64,000 nucleotides of DNA from Alicyclobacillus mali NBRC 102425 (GTDB taxonomy: Bacteria > Bacillota > Bacilli > Alicyclobacillales > Alicyclobacillaceae): assembly GCF_001570745.1 (NCBI RefSeq), contig NZ_BCSG01000001.1, forward strand, positions 186,001 to 250,000, read 5' to 3'. Made by a program: the position numbers and the translations under genes. The notes under the pieces were generated by a model. That model did no database searches and was not told where the DNA came from. It saw only the letters and a program-made list of their open reading frames with translations. The first letter of the stretch is position 1. Each line of letters opens with the position of its first letter. This document shows positions 37,505 to 47,699 of this stretch, one piece after another.

Positions 37505-38301
37505 AAGCCGGAGCAAAGGTCGTGCCAGCGGCAATTCGCGTGGCGCTCGCGCAAATCGCGATTGCGGACGGCGATATAGAAGCAAATTTGGAAAAGGTGT
37601 CTCAGGTACTAGGCGAAGCAAGCGCTCAGCGGGCCGACGTTCTGCTCTTGCCGGAAATGTGCCTGACCGGGCTTGTCGCTGGCGATGCGCTGGTTCGCCT
37701 TGCGGAACCCGCGGACGGCCCGCTCCAACGTGCGATGCGCGATCTCGTCCGGCACCACGGCGTCGCAACTGCCTATTCGTATCCTGGAAGAGGCGAAAAC
37801 GGGGGCTTCCATATCACAACCGAGGTCGTGGACAAAAGCGGAACGCCCATTCACATCTACCGCAAAATCCACCTGTTTACCGAAGAAAATCTGTGGTACC
37901 AGCCGGGAGACGCCATCGCACCGTTTTTCCTGTGGGATTGGCCTTCGGGTGTGCTGACCTGTTACGACTTGGAGTTTCCAGAACCGGCCCGCCACTTGGC
38001 CCTCGCAGGATGCCGCTTGCTCTTCGTGAACGCGGCCAACATGGAACCTTACGAAGGCGTTCATCGCACGTTTGCCGTGGCTCGAGCGATGGAAAATCAG
38101 ATGTACCTCGTGTACTGCAATCGCGTGGGTGCGAATGACCGCTATCGATATCGTGGAAACAGCTCGGTGGTGGCGCCAGACGGGACGGTGTTGCTCGATC
38201 TCGGCCTTGGCGCAGAGGCCGTCGAATGTGTCGACGTGGAGTGGCAAGCCATCGTGCAAGCCAGGACCGCCTACGACTACTTGGCCGAACGGCGCTTTTG
38301 A
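37501..38301 (+). CDS. carbon-nitrogen hydrolase (nitrilase superfamily amidase)
   Basis: 266 residues. The catalytic triad of the superfamily is present: Glu52 in LLPEMCLTG, Lys122 in IYRKIHLF, and Cys154 in LTCYDLEFPE. The closest functional classes are aliphatic amidases such as 5-aminopentanamidase (DavA) or omega-amidase. Next to GabT and a permease, hydrolysis of an omega-amino amide (5-aminovaleramide or 4-aminobutyramide) to the amino acid used by GabT is a reasonable inference, not shown. ATGA overlap with the permease; GGAAGGGA as ribosome binding site. Confidence 0.88.
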   Translation: MKAGAKVVPAAIRVALAQIAIADGDIEANLEKVSQVLGEASAQRADVLLLPEMCLTGLVAGDALVRLAEPADGPLQRAMRDLVRHHGVATAYSYPGRGENGGFHITTEVVDKSGTPIHIYRKIHLFTEENLWYQPGDAIAPFFLWDWPSGVLTCYDLEFPEPARHLALAGCRLLFVNAANMEPYEGVHRTFAVARAMENQMYLVYCNRVGANDRYRYRGNSSVVAPDGTVLLDLGLGAEAVECVDVEWQAIVQARTAYDYLAERRF

Positions 38302-38408
38302 TGCAACGACAAGCGCGGCATGCGCCGTGGACAAGCGCCTGCGGATGCGCAGTGTCAGCTTGGCATAGCGCAGGCCAAGCGCACGCGAGACCTCGATAGC
38401 TGACTCTC

Positions 38409-38452
38409 TCGACCCATGGGCGTAGCGCGCCCGGCGGACGCCCATGGGTCGA
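38409..38452. terminator. 14-bp inverted repeat between convergent amidase and MFS genes
   Basis: Perfect arms TCGACCCATGGGCG (38409-38422) and CGCCCATGGGTCGA (38439-38452), 16-nt loop. Each arm contains the palindrome CCCATGGG. No U-tract; a bidirectional terminator is inferred from position. Confidence 0.5.
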
Positions 38453-38456
38453 ACCG

Positions 38457-39671
38457 TTACTCCAGCGCCACGCCCTTCGTCTCTTTGCCGAGCGCCGTCA
38501 CAATTACGAAACCAACGAACAGCACAGCGAAGAACACCCCAAACACCCACTCGTAGCCGAGGTGCGCTCCGAGCAGCCAGCCTGTGGCAAACGGTGCGAT
38601 GGCACTGCCAAATCGACCGAATCCAGCCGCCCATCCCATGCCGCTCGCCCGGAACATCGTCGGGAACTGCTCCACGGTAAAGGCATACGTGCCTGCGAAG
38701 GCCGCGAGCATGAAGAAGGAGAGCAATAGCCCAAAAACGATGAGCGAGGCCGTGTTCCAGGCAAATCCGAATGCGAGTGCCGAAAGTGCCGTCAGAATCA
38801 TCGCTGTGACGAGGGTCCGCTTGCGACCCCAGCGTTCGACAAGCCACGCGGCTGTCATGTATCCTGGAATTTGAGCGAGTGTCATGATAAGCGAGTAGCC
38901 CAAGCTGTGCACCAGCGAGTACCCTTTGTCATAGAGGACGGAGGGCAACCATAGAAACATGCCATAGTAACTGTAGTTCATCACAAACCAGACGACGGAT
39001 GCCACGAGAGATCGGCGAGCCAGCTTTCGCGACCAGATGTTGCGCACGGACTCGCCAAACGTGCTGCGGCGCTGCAGTCGAGCGTACCGCGCCGCCTCAG
39101 GAAGCGCAAAGCGGAGCACGAGGGTGTAGAGGGCCGGGATGGCCCCGATGAGGAACACCACGCGCCAGCCCGAGGACGGGATGACGAAGTACGATACCAG
39201 CGCTGCGGCGAGGGATCCCACAGCCCAGAAGGATTCGAGGAACACCACGCGGCGCGCGCGGACCTCGTCTGGCGAGGACTCGAGCACGTAGGTCGTCGCC
39301 ACGGGCAGTTCGCCTCCAAGCCCGAGGCCGACGAAAAAGCGCAGCACAAAGAAGATGCCGATGCCAGCCGCGAACGCGGAGAGGCCGGTCGCCAGGCTGT
39401 AAATCAGGATGGTCACCAAAAACAAAGCGCGCCTGCCGAAACGATCGGCGCAGAGGCCCGCGAGGGCGGATCCCACGGCCATGCCGAGGGAACTCACGCT
39501 TCCGACGAGGCCGGTCACCGTGTGCGTCAAGTGCCACTGCTTGGCAACGACCACGAGTACATACGACAGGATGCCCACGTCAAACGCGTCAAACAGGAGG
39601 CCGAGTCCGGAAGAGACGAGAATTCGCGCCGCGGAAACGCGTTTGACAGGCAGAGACACGGGATCGACCAC
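38457..39671 (-). CDS. MFS transporter (sugar-porter/NiaP-like)
   Basis: 404 residues, 12 membrane helices. FDAFDVGILSYVL in helix 1, the cytoplasmic GLCADRFGRRALFLV motif, a second such loop LVERWGRKRTLV, and FFVGLGLGGELPVATTYVLE in helix 4 fit the NiaP/aromatic-acid/sugar porter branch. The substrate is not known. GTG 39671 is preferred over GTG 39701 because GAGGTG lies 6 nt upstream. Confidence 0.85.
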   Translation of the reverse strand: MVDPVSLPVKRVSAARILVSSGLGLLFDAFDVGILSYVLVVVAKQWHLTHTVTGLVGSVSSLGMAVGSALAGLCADRFGRRALFLVTILIYSLATGLSAFAAGIGIFFVLRFFVGLGLGGELPVATTYVLESSPDEVRARRVVFLESFWAVGSLAAALVSYFVIPSSGWRVVFLIGAIPALYTLVLRFALPEAARYARLQRRSTFGESVRNIWSRKLARRSLVASVVWFVMNYSYYGMFLWLPSVLYDKGYSLVHSLGYSLIMTLAQIPGYMTAAWLVERWGRKRTLVTAMILTALSALAFGFAWNTASLIVFGLLLSFFMLAAFAGTYAFTVEQFPTMFRASGMGWAAGFGRFGSAIAPFATGWLLGAHLGYEWVFGVFFAVLFVGFVIVTALGKETKGVALE

Positions 39672-39809
39672 TGCACTCACCTCACATTTGCGTTTACCCA
39701 CGGTATATGTGCCGCATCGGCGAACGGTGACAGGCGCCCAGGCCGGGATGCCTTACGCGTGCCGTCAAGATGGCGGATGGGTGTGGTCGAGATGGAAGGG
39801 ATGAAGGCG

Positions 39810-42800
39810 ATGGGCAACCGAGTGAATTGGTGGATCGGAGCCGCGGGGAGTGGGAAATCGTCGCGAGTGGCGGAGGAGATGTACCGCGCTGCCGCGAAGC
39901 CGTTGGGGCCGCCCGTGTTCTGGGTGGTGCCGGAGTCGACGGCATTCGCGGCCGAGACGCTGCTCATGGATCGAGTGCGCGCGGCGTTTCGCGTCGAAGT
40001 GGTGACCATGCGGCGGCTCGCGGACCGCGTGTGCGCGCACGGCGGCATGGCGAGGCCACGCCTGACGCAGGTCGGCCGTCAACTCCTTCTGCGCGCGGCG
40101 TACGACCAGCTCGAGTCCGATCTCGGCCCCCTGCGTCGCGCGGTGCGAAACGCTTCTCTGTACCATCACATCTTGTCTGCCTTTGACGAACTCTCCGCGC
40201 ACGGGGTGTCTCCGGAACAACTCGCGGCTTTATTGGAGATGTCCGCGGCCCGCTCCGATGAGGTGGAGGAGAAGCAACGGGCGGTGCACCGTTCCCTCGT
40301 GGGCAAGTTGAGTGATGTGCTCAAGCTTTACGTGCGCTACAGGCACCTTGCCGATGAGGCGGGGTACGGAGAGCCCGCGCTCGTCTACCTGGACGCGGTG
40401 AACGCGGCGCCCCACGTCTCCTGGCTTGAAGAGGCGTCGCTCTATTTCGATGGCTTTCACACCTTTTCGCCCGCAGAACGACAATTCATCTCCGCGCTCG
40501 CACGGCGCGCCAAGCGGGTGGTCATCACCTGGGATGACATCGGCCTCGAGGGGGTGCCGTGGGAAGCGCTGCTCAAGGAGGCGTCTTCCCCGGAGGCGTG
40601 GCCGCACCTAACCGCCTGGCTCGATGAAAACGAAGATCGATTCGCGGGTGAAGTTCAGGCTGTGGCTGCTTATCACCTGTTCGCTTGCGCGCGTGACTTT
40701 GAGCGGGACCAGCTTGAGCAAGAGGCCCACCGTATGCTGGCAAGCTCGCCCGGGGGCCGCTTCCACGCGTCGCCGCTCATCCGTCTCGAGCGGGCGCTCG
40801 CGGGCCATGCGCCGAAAGAGCCCATGGACGGCATCCGTGTGAGCGTGTTTGGCGATCGCGCCCAGGAATTGAGCGCAGTTGCGGACGAGATCGCGCACCT
40901 CGTGCAACAGGAGGGGGTGAGACCGCGGGATGTCGCGGTGTGCGTCCCGGCGCTCGATAGCATCGGGCGCGACCTCGCGGACGAGCTCGAGGTGCGCGGT
41001 ATCCCGGTTTCCATCGACGTGTTCTCCACGCTGGCGGATCACCCCATCGGGCAGCTCATGCGCGGTGCCATCGGCGCGGTGAGGACCGGGTTCGATCTCG
41101 ACGCCCTCGCCGGCCTCCTTCGCTGTCCACTTGTGAATGTGAAGCGGCGCGAAGCGTTCGATCTGTATGTCCGCGAACATGGCGTCAGCGGGTTTGCGGC
41201 ATGGCTGGCGCCGGATCCGTGGGCGTTCGCCGCTCGCAGTCCGCGCTCGGCGTCCGGACTACGCGACGAAGACGCGGACGAAATCCGGAGACAAGTGGCC
41301 GACGCGCTTCGCCCGGTAATTCAGGTCTTTGCGCAGCCGATGGTTCGCCCCGGGGAGGCTGCCCGCGCCCTGTGGGAATTGATCCAGGCTTTTGCCGCGA
41401 AGGATGTGCTCGCGCGGTGGGTGGTTCAGGTCGGAGACGATCCCACGGGCGGCGTCATTCACGAGCAGGCCTGGGGCGCGGTGACGGCGCTTCTCGACGA
41501 TCTCGCCACCCTTCAGCCCGAGGCCGAGCTGCCCGCCTACGAGGTGGCCGATCTCATCCTTGAATCCTTGCGCAACGTCCGGCTCACGCGGATCCCGCGC
41601 GACGCCGATTCCGTGTTCATATGCGATTTCGTGCGCGCCGACAACTGGTCACGCCCAAGGGTGTTCGTCGTTTCCGCGGACGACGGGTCGCTGCCTCCGC
41701 GTGTGGAGTCGAGTGGCATTCTGCGCGACGACGAGCGCCTCGCCTTTGCGGACGTGTTCCTGCGCCCGCTCGGCCGCACCTCCGAGGACGAGCGGTGTTT
41801 GCTTGCAAGCCTCCCATACCGGGTCCTGACGCGCGCTTCCGAGGAACTCGTCGTGACGTGTGCGGCGAACGAAAATGGCATCGAACGGCGTCTCACGCCG
41901 GCGCTCGCTTCGCTCATCGAAGGCGGCTTCCTGTCGATCCGCGCGGCTCGAGAAGAAGGTGCCGTCCCGGTTCACCCAGTGCAGGCCATGCGACTGTTCG
42001 CGGATGCATTGAGCCGCGTGCATACCGGGATCCCTCTCAAGCAGGTGGCACAGGAGCCGGTGGTGCAAGATGTGCTGACGCACGTATGGACGCAGCAGGT
42101 TGACGATTCCCGCTTGCAACTTGTCCTCGCGGGGCTATGCCATCGCCCGCGGCCTTGGCGCATCCCTCAGGATTGGATTCCGCAGCTATACGGCGATCCC
42201 GTCCATGTGAGCGTGAGCCGCCTGGAGACGTACGCCAAGTGTTCCTACCGCCATTTCGCTCATTATGCACTCCGATTGGAGCCGCTCGCGCTCGGGCAGG
42301 AGGTTGAGCGGGACGCAGGTACGTGGATCCACGCAGCGGTTCAGCTGGCGACACAGCGGTTGGCGGAGGACTACCCCACGCTGTCTCAACTTGGCGATGA
42401 GGAACGGGAAACGGCGCTTGTCGACATTGCCCACCAGGCGCTTCATCAAGCCGCACAGGACACGAAGCTCGAGGCAGCGCTCGGCGGGCCGGACGTAGCC
42501 GCGTATGTCGGGGAACGAAAGCGCCACTTCGAGTTTGTCGTGCGTGCCATCTGGATGCAGCTCGCGCGTGGCGAGATGCGTCCCCTCTGGCTCGAGAAGG
42601 AGTTTCGCGATGTCGAGATGGGCGTGTGGAACGGGGTGCGCGTGGTCGTCGATGGCCGGATCGATCGCGTCGACCGGTTGGAAGAGGGCGAGTTGGCGCT
42701 GTGCGTGTACGACTACAAATCGTCGGACACGAGGCTGAACCCGTCCAAGCTGTACCAAGGACTGCAACTCCAACTGCTGATGTATGCCACCATCGCCATG

Positions 42801-43313
42801 CGCGAGGCGGAGGCAGTGGAAGGCGCGCCTGCGAAGCTGTACGGCGCGTTCTACATGCCGCTCGCGGGGAAGCGAGACCTGTGTGACGTCCCGCCGGACC
42901 TCACCAAGGAGGCTGTGCAACTCGGCGCCTATCGCGCCAAGGGCTTTTTCCTGCGGGACGAGGAAGCGGTCCTGCGCGTGAACAAAGATCTCGCGCAGTA
43001 TCGCGCCTCCGTGTCCTACAGCGACCAGTTCTCAAAAAGCGGCTGGGCCAAAAATGCGACTGCTTGGCGCGAGGACGAGTGGCAGGTGGTGCTGCATCAC
43101 GTCGAGCGCAGGGCTGAGGAAGCGGCCCGAGCCATCGCCGAGGGCGAGGTGCGCGTTTCGCCCTACCATCTGAACCACCAGGACAGCGGCTGTACGAATT
43201 GCCCCTACAATGCCCTGTGTCACTTCGAGCGCGCGGATCACTTCGACCTGTATCGCGCTGTGCCGAAGCTGAAGTTTGACGACGTGATCGCCGGCGGGGA
43301 GGCGAACCGATGA
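39810..43313 (+). CDS. addB: ATP-dependent helicase/nuclease subunit AddB
   Basis: 1167 residues, the B. subtilis length. Walker A-like GAAGSGKSSR at the N-terminus. The C-terminal nuclease domain (about 990-1060) has DGRIDRVDRL and YDYKSSD. A 4Fe-4S cluster is expected from the Cys in YAKCSYRHF together with GCTNCPYNALC near the C-terminus. AddAB processes double-strand ends up to Chi. Start ATG 39810 is chosen since GGAAGGG lies 9 nt upstream and the protein then begins as in the family; in-frame ATGs at 39792 and 39801 are less well placed. ATGA overlap with addA. Confidence 0.95.
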   Translation: MGNRVNWWIGAAGSGKSSRVAEEMYRAAAKPLGPPVFWVVPESTAFAAETLLMDRVRAAFRVEVVTMRRLADRVCAHGGMARPRLTQVGRQLLLRAAYDQLESDLGPLRRAVRNASLYHHILSAFDELSAHGVSPEQLAALLEMSAARSDEVEEKQRAVHRSLVGKLSDVLKLYVRYRHLADEAGYGEPALVYLDAVNAAPHVSWLEEASLYFDGFHTFSPAERQFISALARRAKRVVITWDDIGLEGVPWEALLKEASSPEAWPHLTAWLDENEDRFAGEVQAVAAYHLFACARDFERDQLEQEAHRMLASSPGGRFHASPLIRLERALAGHAPKEPMDGIRVSVFGDRAQELSAVADEIAHLVQQEGVRPRDVAVCVPALDSIGRDLADELEVRGIPVSIDVFSTLADHPIGQLMRGAIGAVRTGFDLDALAGLLRCPLVNVKRREAFDLYVREHGVSGFAAWLAPDPWAFAARSPRSASGLRDEDADEIRRQVADALRPVIQVFAQPMVRPGEAARALWELIQAFAAKDVLARWVVQVGDDPTGGVIHEQAWGAVTALLDDLATLQPEAELPAYEVADLILESLRNVRLTRIPRDADSVFICDFVRADNWSRPRVFVVSADDGSLPPRVESSGILRDDERLAFADVFLRPLGRTSEDERCLLASLPYRVLTRASEELVVTCAANENGIERRLTPALASLIEGGFLSIRAAREEGAVPVHPVQAMRLFADALSRVHTGIPLKQVAQEPVVQDVLTHVWTQQVDDSRLQLVLAGLCHRPRPWRIPQDWIPQLYGDPVHVSVSRLETYAKCSYRHFAHYALRLEPLALGQEVERDAGTWIHAAVQLATQRLAEDYPTLSQLGDEERETALVDIAHQALHQAAQDTKLEAALGGPDVAAYVGERKRHFEFVVRAIWMQLARGEMRPLWLEKEFRDVEMGVWNGVRVVVDGRIDRVDRLEEGELALCVYDYKSSDTRLNPSKLYQGLQLQLLMYATIAMREAEAVEGAPAKLYGAFYMPLAGKRDLCDVPPDLTKEAVQLGAYRAKGFFLRDEEAVLRVNKDLAQYRASVSYSDQFSKSGWAKNATAWREDEWQVVLHHVERRAEEAARAIAEGEVRVSPYHLNHQDSGCTNCPYNALCHFERADHFDLYRAVPKLKFDDVIAGGEANR

Positions 43314-46300
43314 GCGTGAACTGGTCGGACGAACAAAAGCGAGCCATCACTAGGCATGGAACGAATCTCGTAGTCTCTGCGGGGGCCGGATCGGGTAAGA
43401 CGGCGGTCTTGGCCGAGCGAATCGCGAGTCTCGCGGAAAAGGATCCGATGTTCCGGATGCATCAGCTGCTTGTGATGACCTTCACGGAAGCGGCGGCGGA
43501 GGAAATGCGCGCACGCATCGTGCGCCGATTGGCCGATCGCGCCGCCGAGGCAGAGCAGGCAGGCGACTCCGCGAAGGCGCGCCGCTTTCGCAGGCTCACG
43601 CAGCGCGCGCAGGACGCCCAGATCTCGACGATTCACAGCTTTTGCCGCTCTCTCTTGCGCGATCACGCCGTGGAGGCAGGTCTCGTCCCGGGCTTTGTCG
43701 TGCTGTCAGGCGAGGAGGACGCGGTGCTCTTGCGCGCGGCCGCCGAGGCGACGCTCGACGAGTGGGCGCGCCATCCCGAGCGCGGGCCGCAGCTCCGTGC
43801 GGCGCTCGTTGGACTCCGGCTTCATCGGCACACGCAGGCTGTGAGCGGCGTGTTGGAATTGTGCGAAGTCGCGTTGAGCCAGGTCGATCCCGGCGCATGG
43901 CTCGCGGAAATCGCGAGGCATTACGATGCGGGCGGCCTGTGGGAGGGGCCGTTCGGCGAGGCGTTCGCGCGCTGGGCGCGCATGAACGTCGCCCAGGCGC
44001 TTCAGTCCATGCGGAAGGGGCTGGAGGAACTCGAGCGAATCCAAGCGCCGGAGACCTTGATCGAGAGCGTGCGTTCGGCAAGTTCCAATCTGCGTGAGGC
44101 GCTGAGCTGCCTTTCAGCCCCCGATTCGTCGTTTGATCCGGACCACATTTCGCGCCTCATCAACTGGAAGTCGAGTAAGGTTCCTAAATCGGATGAATAT
44201 GTGCCATTTCGAAAGTGGCGAGAACGCGCGAACAAAGCCGTGGACAGGCTGCGAAAGATATTGGGCCGCGGGCGCGCCGCCCTTGAAGCCGACGTGCAAT
44301 CCATGCGGCCGCACATCGAGGTGCTGACGGGTGTCGCCCGGGAGACGCTGGCGCGCGCGAAATCGCGTCGGCTTGAAGAAAATCGCCTGTCATTTTCGGA
44401 CTTGGAGCATCTGGCGCACGAACTTCTCGCGAAGGACCACGGGGTACGCGCTGCACTTCACGCGCGATACCGGTACGTATTCGTCGATGAATACCAAGAT
44501 ACGAGCCCGATTCAGGATGCCATCGTCGACGCCGTCGCGCCGCCAGGGGGGCTGTTCCTGGTAGGCGATGTGAAGCAGAGCATCTACGGCTTTCGCATGG
44601 CCGAGCCCGAGCTGTTTCTCGACCGATACCGCAAGTATGCGCAGAAGGGCGGTGGCGAGGCCATCGACCTTACGGCCAACTACCGAAGCCGATCCGGCAT
44701 CGTCCGCTTCGTCAACTACCTGTTTGGGCAACTGTTTCGCGCGGACGTCGCGGGATTCGACTACGCGGACGGGCACGAGATGAAACCTGAGGCGGCCTAT
44801 CCAGGCGACGATGGCGAGCCGTGTCCCGTCAAGATCAAGCTGTTCTTTTCCGGGGACGAGGAAGTTCGGGGTAAAGAGGCCGAGGAGGACCAGGAAGGGG
44901 CGGACAACAGTCAGGCAGGCGATGGAGAAGACGACGAGCAGGTGGCGCGCGAAAAACTTGAGATAGAAGCCATGTGGGTCGCGGACCAGATTGCCCAGGC
45001 GGTGGCACGCGGAGAGAAGGTGTACGATCGCGCGGGGAAGACGTGTCGCGAATTGCGTTATCAGGACGTGGCCATCCTGCTTCGCGCTGGCGGCGAGAAT
45101 CTGAACACCGTGGTGCAGGTGCTTGCCTCTCGCGGCATCCCCGCAGTGGCCCGGTCCTCGAGCGGCTTCTTTCATGCGATGGAGATCCGTTGGGCGATTT
45201 GCCTCCTCACTTCGCTTGACAACCCGCTTGACAGCCTGGCGCTCGCCGCGGCGCTCAAGTCGCCGTTTGTGGGTCTCTGCGACGAGGACCTCGCCGCCGC
45301 GCGGCTCGTTCGCCCGCGCGGACCGCTGTGGCACGCGCTGCGAGAAGCTGCGCGCGACAACCAGGCCGCGCGAGATGCACTGCGCTCCGCGGTGGAGCGC
45401 TTCGAGCGCTGGCGCGGCCTCGCCCGCACGCTGGCGCCCGGAGACCTCCTGCGCGAGATCGCCCGCGAGGTCGAGATCGACCTGTATCTTCGCGCCATGC
45501 CGCGCGGCGCCGTCCGCGCGGCGAACCTCGAGCAGCTGATTCGACTGGCACAGTCTCACGCGCCTCACGCCGGCGATCTCTACCGTTTTCTCGCCATGGT
45601 GCGCGGGCTCGAGGAGGCGGACGTCGATCTCGGCCACGCGCAAGGGGCGGTCGGGGACAGCGTGGGGGTCATGACCATTCACGGCTCAAAAGGGCTCGAG
45701 TTTCCGCACGTGTACGTACTCGGGATGGGCCGGCAGTTCCCGCATAACCCGCGTACGCTCGCCCTGCATCGCCGGCTCGGGATTGGGGCGACAATGCGCG
45801 ACCCAAAGGCGGGCGTACACTGGAGGACCATCCCTTCCATCGCCGTGGAACACGCCAACCTCGAGGCTTCGCGGACAGAAGAGGCGAGGGTCCTGTACGT
45901 CGCGCTGACGCGCGCCAAGGAGCGCCTCGTGGTGGTGGGGCACGCGGGCGACGTGTCGAAACTCGCGGATGCCGCGGACGCCCTTGACGACGAGGGACGC
46001 CTGACACCAGAGGCCCTTGTCGACGGGAAGTCCTACGCATCCTGGATCGTGCCTGCACTCATGCGCCATCCAGACGGCGCGTGGCTCCGGAAAGAGGCCG
46101 GTGAGGTTCGCGCCCCCGTGCTTCAGGTCTCCGGCGCTCGCTTCGAACTCGAGGTGGAGGTCAACGGCATGCCGCAGGGACAGGCGGCCAGTGAGCCGCC
46201 ATCGCCCGTGCGCAAGGCGCCACTGCCCTGCGCCCACGAGGTGGCGGACGAACTGCGCCGCCTGTGGCAAGGCGGGTCGTGGGAACGCGCTTTGCGCATC

Positions 46301-46999
46301 GAGACGCACGAGCGGGCTCCTCGCGTATCGCTGCCAAGCAAGCTCACCGCCACCGACATCCGACGCCTATTTGCCGAGCGAGAGCTTGAAGCGCACGGGC
46401 GCCCTGCAGGAGGTGTGCTGGACGATCCGGCCTTTGTCCGCCCGTCCGGTGCTTCGCCTCGCGAGCGAGGCGTGGCGTTCCACGCGTTCATGCAGCGGGC
46501 GCCTTTGCAGGCCTACGCGATCCCAGACGAGGTGGTGCGCGCGGCGCAGGCGCTGCTCGAGCAAGGCCTGTTGGATGCGCGCATGGTGGCGGCGCTCGAT
46601 CCTGCGGACGTCATCGCGTTCTTTGCCTCCCCTCTGGGACATCGCGTCCTGACGGCGGATGAGGTGTACCGCGAGCAGCCGTTCTTCTACCGCGTCGACG
46701 TGCGCACCGGCGACGAGCAGGCGCCGGTGGTGGTGCAGGGGGTCATCGACTGCTTGATCCGGGACGCGCGTGGGTATGCCGTGATCGACTACAAGACGGA
46801 TCAGGCGAGGGATGCGGCTGACATCGACCGCTTGGTCCGCGCGTATGAACCGCAGGTGGCGACCTATGCGGCGGCGGTCCTGGAGGCCGTTGGAACGGAG
46901 CCGGAGGTGTACCTGTATTTTGTTCATGCGCGCGAATGCCGATTGACCAGGACGCGCTTTTTGGGATCCCGCCTGCAGGAATGGGTGGAGCGCGCTTGA
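43310..46999 (+). CDS. addA: ATP-dependent helicase/nuclease subunit AddA
   Basis: 1229 residues. UvrD-type helicase motifs: I SAGAGSGKTAVLAERI, II VDEYQDTSPIQ, GDVKQSIYGFR, and VMTIHGSKGLEFPHVYV. The C-terminal RecB-type nuclease has GVIDCLIRD and VIDYKTD. It is the motor and second nuclease of AddAB. An acidic, Glu/Asp-rich insert near residues 515-545 (KEAEEDQEGADNSQ) separates helicase subdomains. Translation is coupled to addB. Confidence 0.96.
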   Translation: MSVNWSDEQKRAITRHGTNLVVSAGAGSGKTAVLAERIASLAEKDPMFRMHQLLVMTFTEAAAEEMRARIVRRLADRAAEAEQAGDSAKARRFRRLTQRAQDAQISTIHSFCRSLLRDHAVEAGLVPGFVVLSGEEDAVLLRAAAEATLDEWARHPERGPQLRAALVGLRLHRHTQAVSGVLELCEVALSQVDPGAWLAEIARHYDAGGLWEGPFGEAFARWARMNVAQALQSMRKGLEELERIQAPETLIESVRSASSNLREALSCLSAPDSSFDPDHISRLINWKSSKVPKSDEYVPFRKWRERANKAVDRLRKILGRGRAALEADVQSMRPHIEVLTGVARETLARAKSRRLEENRLSFSDLEHLAHELLAKDHGVRAALHARYRYVFVDEYQDTSPIQDAIVDAVAPPGGLFLVGDVKQSIYGFRMAEPELFLDRYRKYAQKGGGEAIDLTANYRSRSGIVRFVNYLFGQLFRADVAGFDYADGHEMKPEAAYPGDDGEPCPVKIKLFFSGDEEVRGKEAEEDQEGADNSQAGDGEDDEQVAREKLEIEAMWVADQIAQAVARGEKVYDRAGKTCRELRYQDVAILLRAGGENLNTVVQVLASRGIPAVARSSSGFFHAMEIRWAICLLTSLDNPLDSLALAAALKSPFVGLCDEDLAAARLVRPRGPLWHALREAARDNQAARDALRSAVERFERWRGLARTLAPGDLLREIAREVEIDLYLRAMPRGAVRAANLEQLIRLAQSHAPHAGDLYRFLAMVRGLEEADVDLGHAQGAVGDSVGVMTIHGSKGLEFPHVYVLGMGRQFPHNPRTLALHRRLGIGATMRDPKAGVHWRTIPSIAVEHANLEASRTEEARVLYVALTRAKERLVVVGHAGDVSKLADAADALDDEGRLTPEALVDGKSYASWIVPALMRHPDGAWLRKEAGEVRAPVLQVSGARFELEVEVNGMPQGQAASEPPSPVRKAPLPCAHEVADELRRLWQGGSWERALRIETHERAPRVSLPSKLTATDIRRLFAERELEAHGRPAGGVLDDPAFVRPSGASPRERGVAFHAFMQRAPLQAYAIPDEVVRAAQALLEQGLLDARMVAALDPADVIAFFASPLGHRVLTADEVYREQPFFYRVDVRTGDEQAPVVVQGVIDCLIRDARGYAVIDYKTDQARDAADIDRLVRAYEPQVATYAAAVLEAVGTEPEVYLYFVHARECRLTRTRFLGSRLQEWVERA

Positions 47000-47049
47000 G
47001 ATTCCTCCATTCACCTCGAATGGACGAGAAAATCCTCGGAATCCACACA

Positions 47050-47078
47050 TTGATCGTTCTTCCTGTCTCCGATATAGT
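47050..47078 (+). promoter_or_regulatory. sigmaA-type promoter of the DUF5684-like gene
   Basis: TTGATC (47050-47055), 17-bp spacer, TATAGT (47073-47078). The leader holds a small hairpin GAACGC/GCGTTC (47086-47104) before the GGGGGAGGA ribosome binding site. Confidence 0.75.
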
Positions 47079-47129
47079 CAGGAGAGAACGCACTTCTGGC
47101 GTTCGAGTCGGGGGACAGGGGGAGGATGT

Positions 47130-47621
47130 ATGGCGGTTTCGCCGCACGCGATGGTTTGGGTCTTCGGCATCATGCTGATTGCGATGGTCGTGGTGGGCGT
47201 ACCCACCTATATCTACGCGGCCATTGTATTTTATCGGGTGCTCAAGAAGACGGGCGTCAGCAAGCCTTGGGCGGCCTGGATTCCTTTCTACGGAATGATT
47301 AAGATGTTGAACGCCATCGGCATGCGCGGGTGGTGGATCCTGCTGCCCACCGTCATCTCGCTCATCGGGGTGGGCATCTCCCCGCCGGGCATCGGTCACT
47401 CGTTCACATGGGTGACCATCCTCACGGGGACGCTTTCTGGAATCATTTTGGCGGTGTGGTACGCCAAACTGTTTCGCGGGTTTGGCATGAGCCCCGTCTA
47501 CGCGTACTTTTACGCGGGCGTGGGCATTCCCGTTTTGAACCTCATCTGCATCATTGTCGTGTTCGTGGGGCTGTCTATCATCGCGTTCCGAAAAGGCGTG
47601 GTGTGGTGGGGCGTTCGTTGA
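47130..47621 (+). CDS. DUF5684-like membrane protein
   Basis: 163 residues with four to five hydrophobic segments. The pattern GVSKPWAAWIPFYGMIKMLNAIGMRGWW and later NLICIIVVFVGLS resembles DUF5684-type proteins, whose role is unknown. ATG 47130 with GGGGGAGGA upstream; own promoter. Convergent with the LysM-NlpC/P60 gene. Confidence 0.65.
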   Translation: MAVSPHAMVWVFGIMLIAMVVVGVPTYIYAAIVFYRVLKKTGVSKPWAAWIPFYGMIKMLNAIGMRGWWILLPTVISLIGVGISPPGIGHSFTWVTILTGTLSGIILAVWYAKLFRGFGMSPVYAYFYAGVGIPVLNLICIIVVFVGLSIIAFRKGVVWWGVR

Positions 47622-47661
47622 CGACATCCATCGCGGCCTCGCCCGAGCGCCACATCAAGAT

Positions 47662-47690
47662 GGGCGGCCGAGGCAGTGCCTTGGCCGCCC
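47662..47690. terminator. 12-bp hairpin between convergent genes
   Basis: GGGCGGCCGAGG / CCTTGGCCGCCC (one G-U pair), loop CAGTG. No clear U-tract on either side. Confidence 0.45.
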
Positions 47691-47699
47691 GTTGGACTC

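Noticed and set aside
32870-38301. Mobile or horizontally acquired island around the sigma54/gabT unit
   Set aside because: No terminal repeats, integrase, tRNA or clear base-composition shift was seen.
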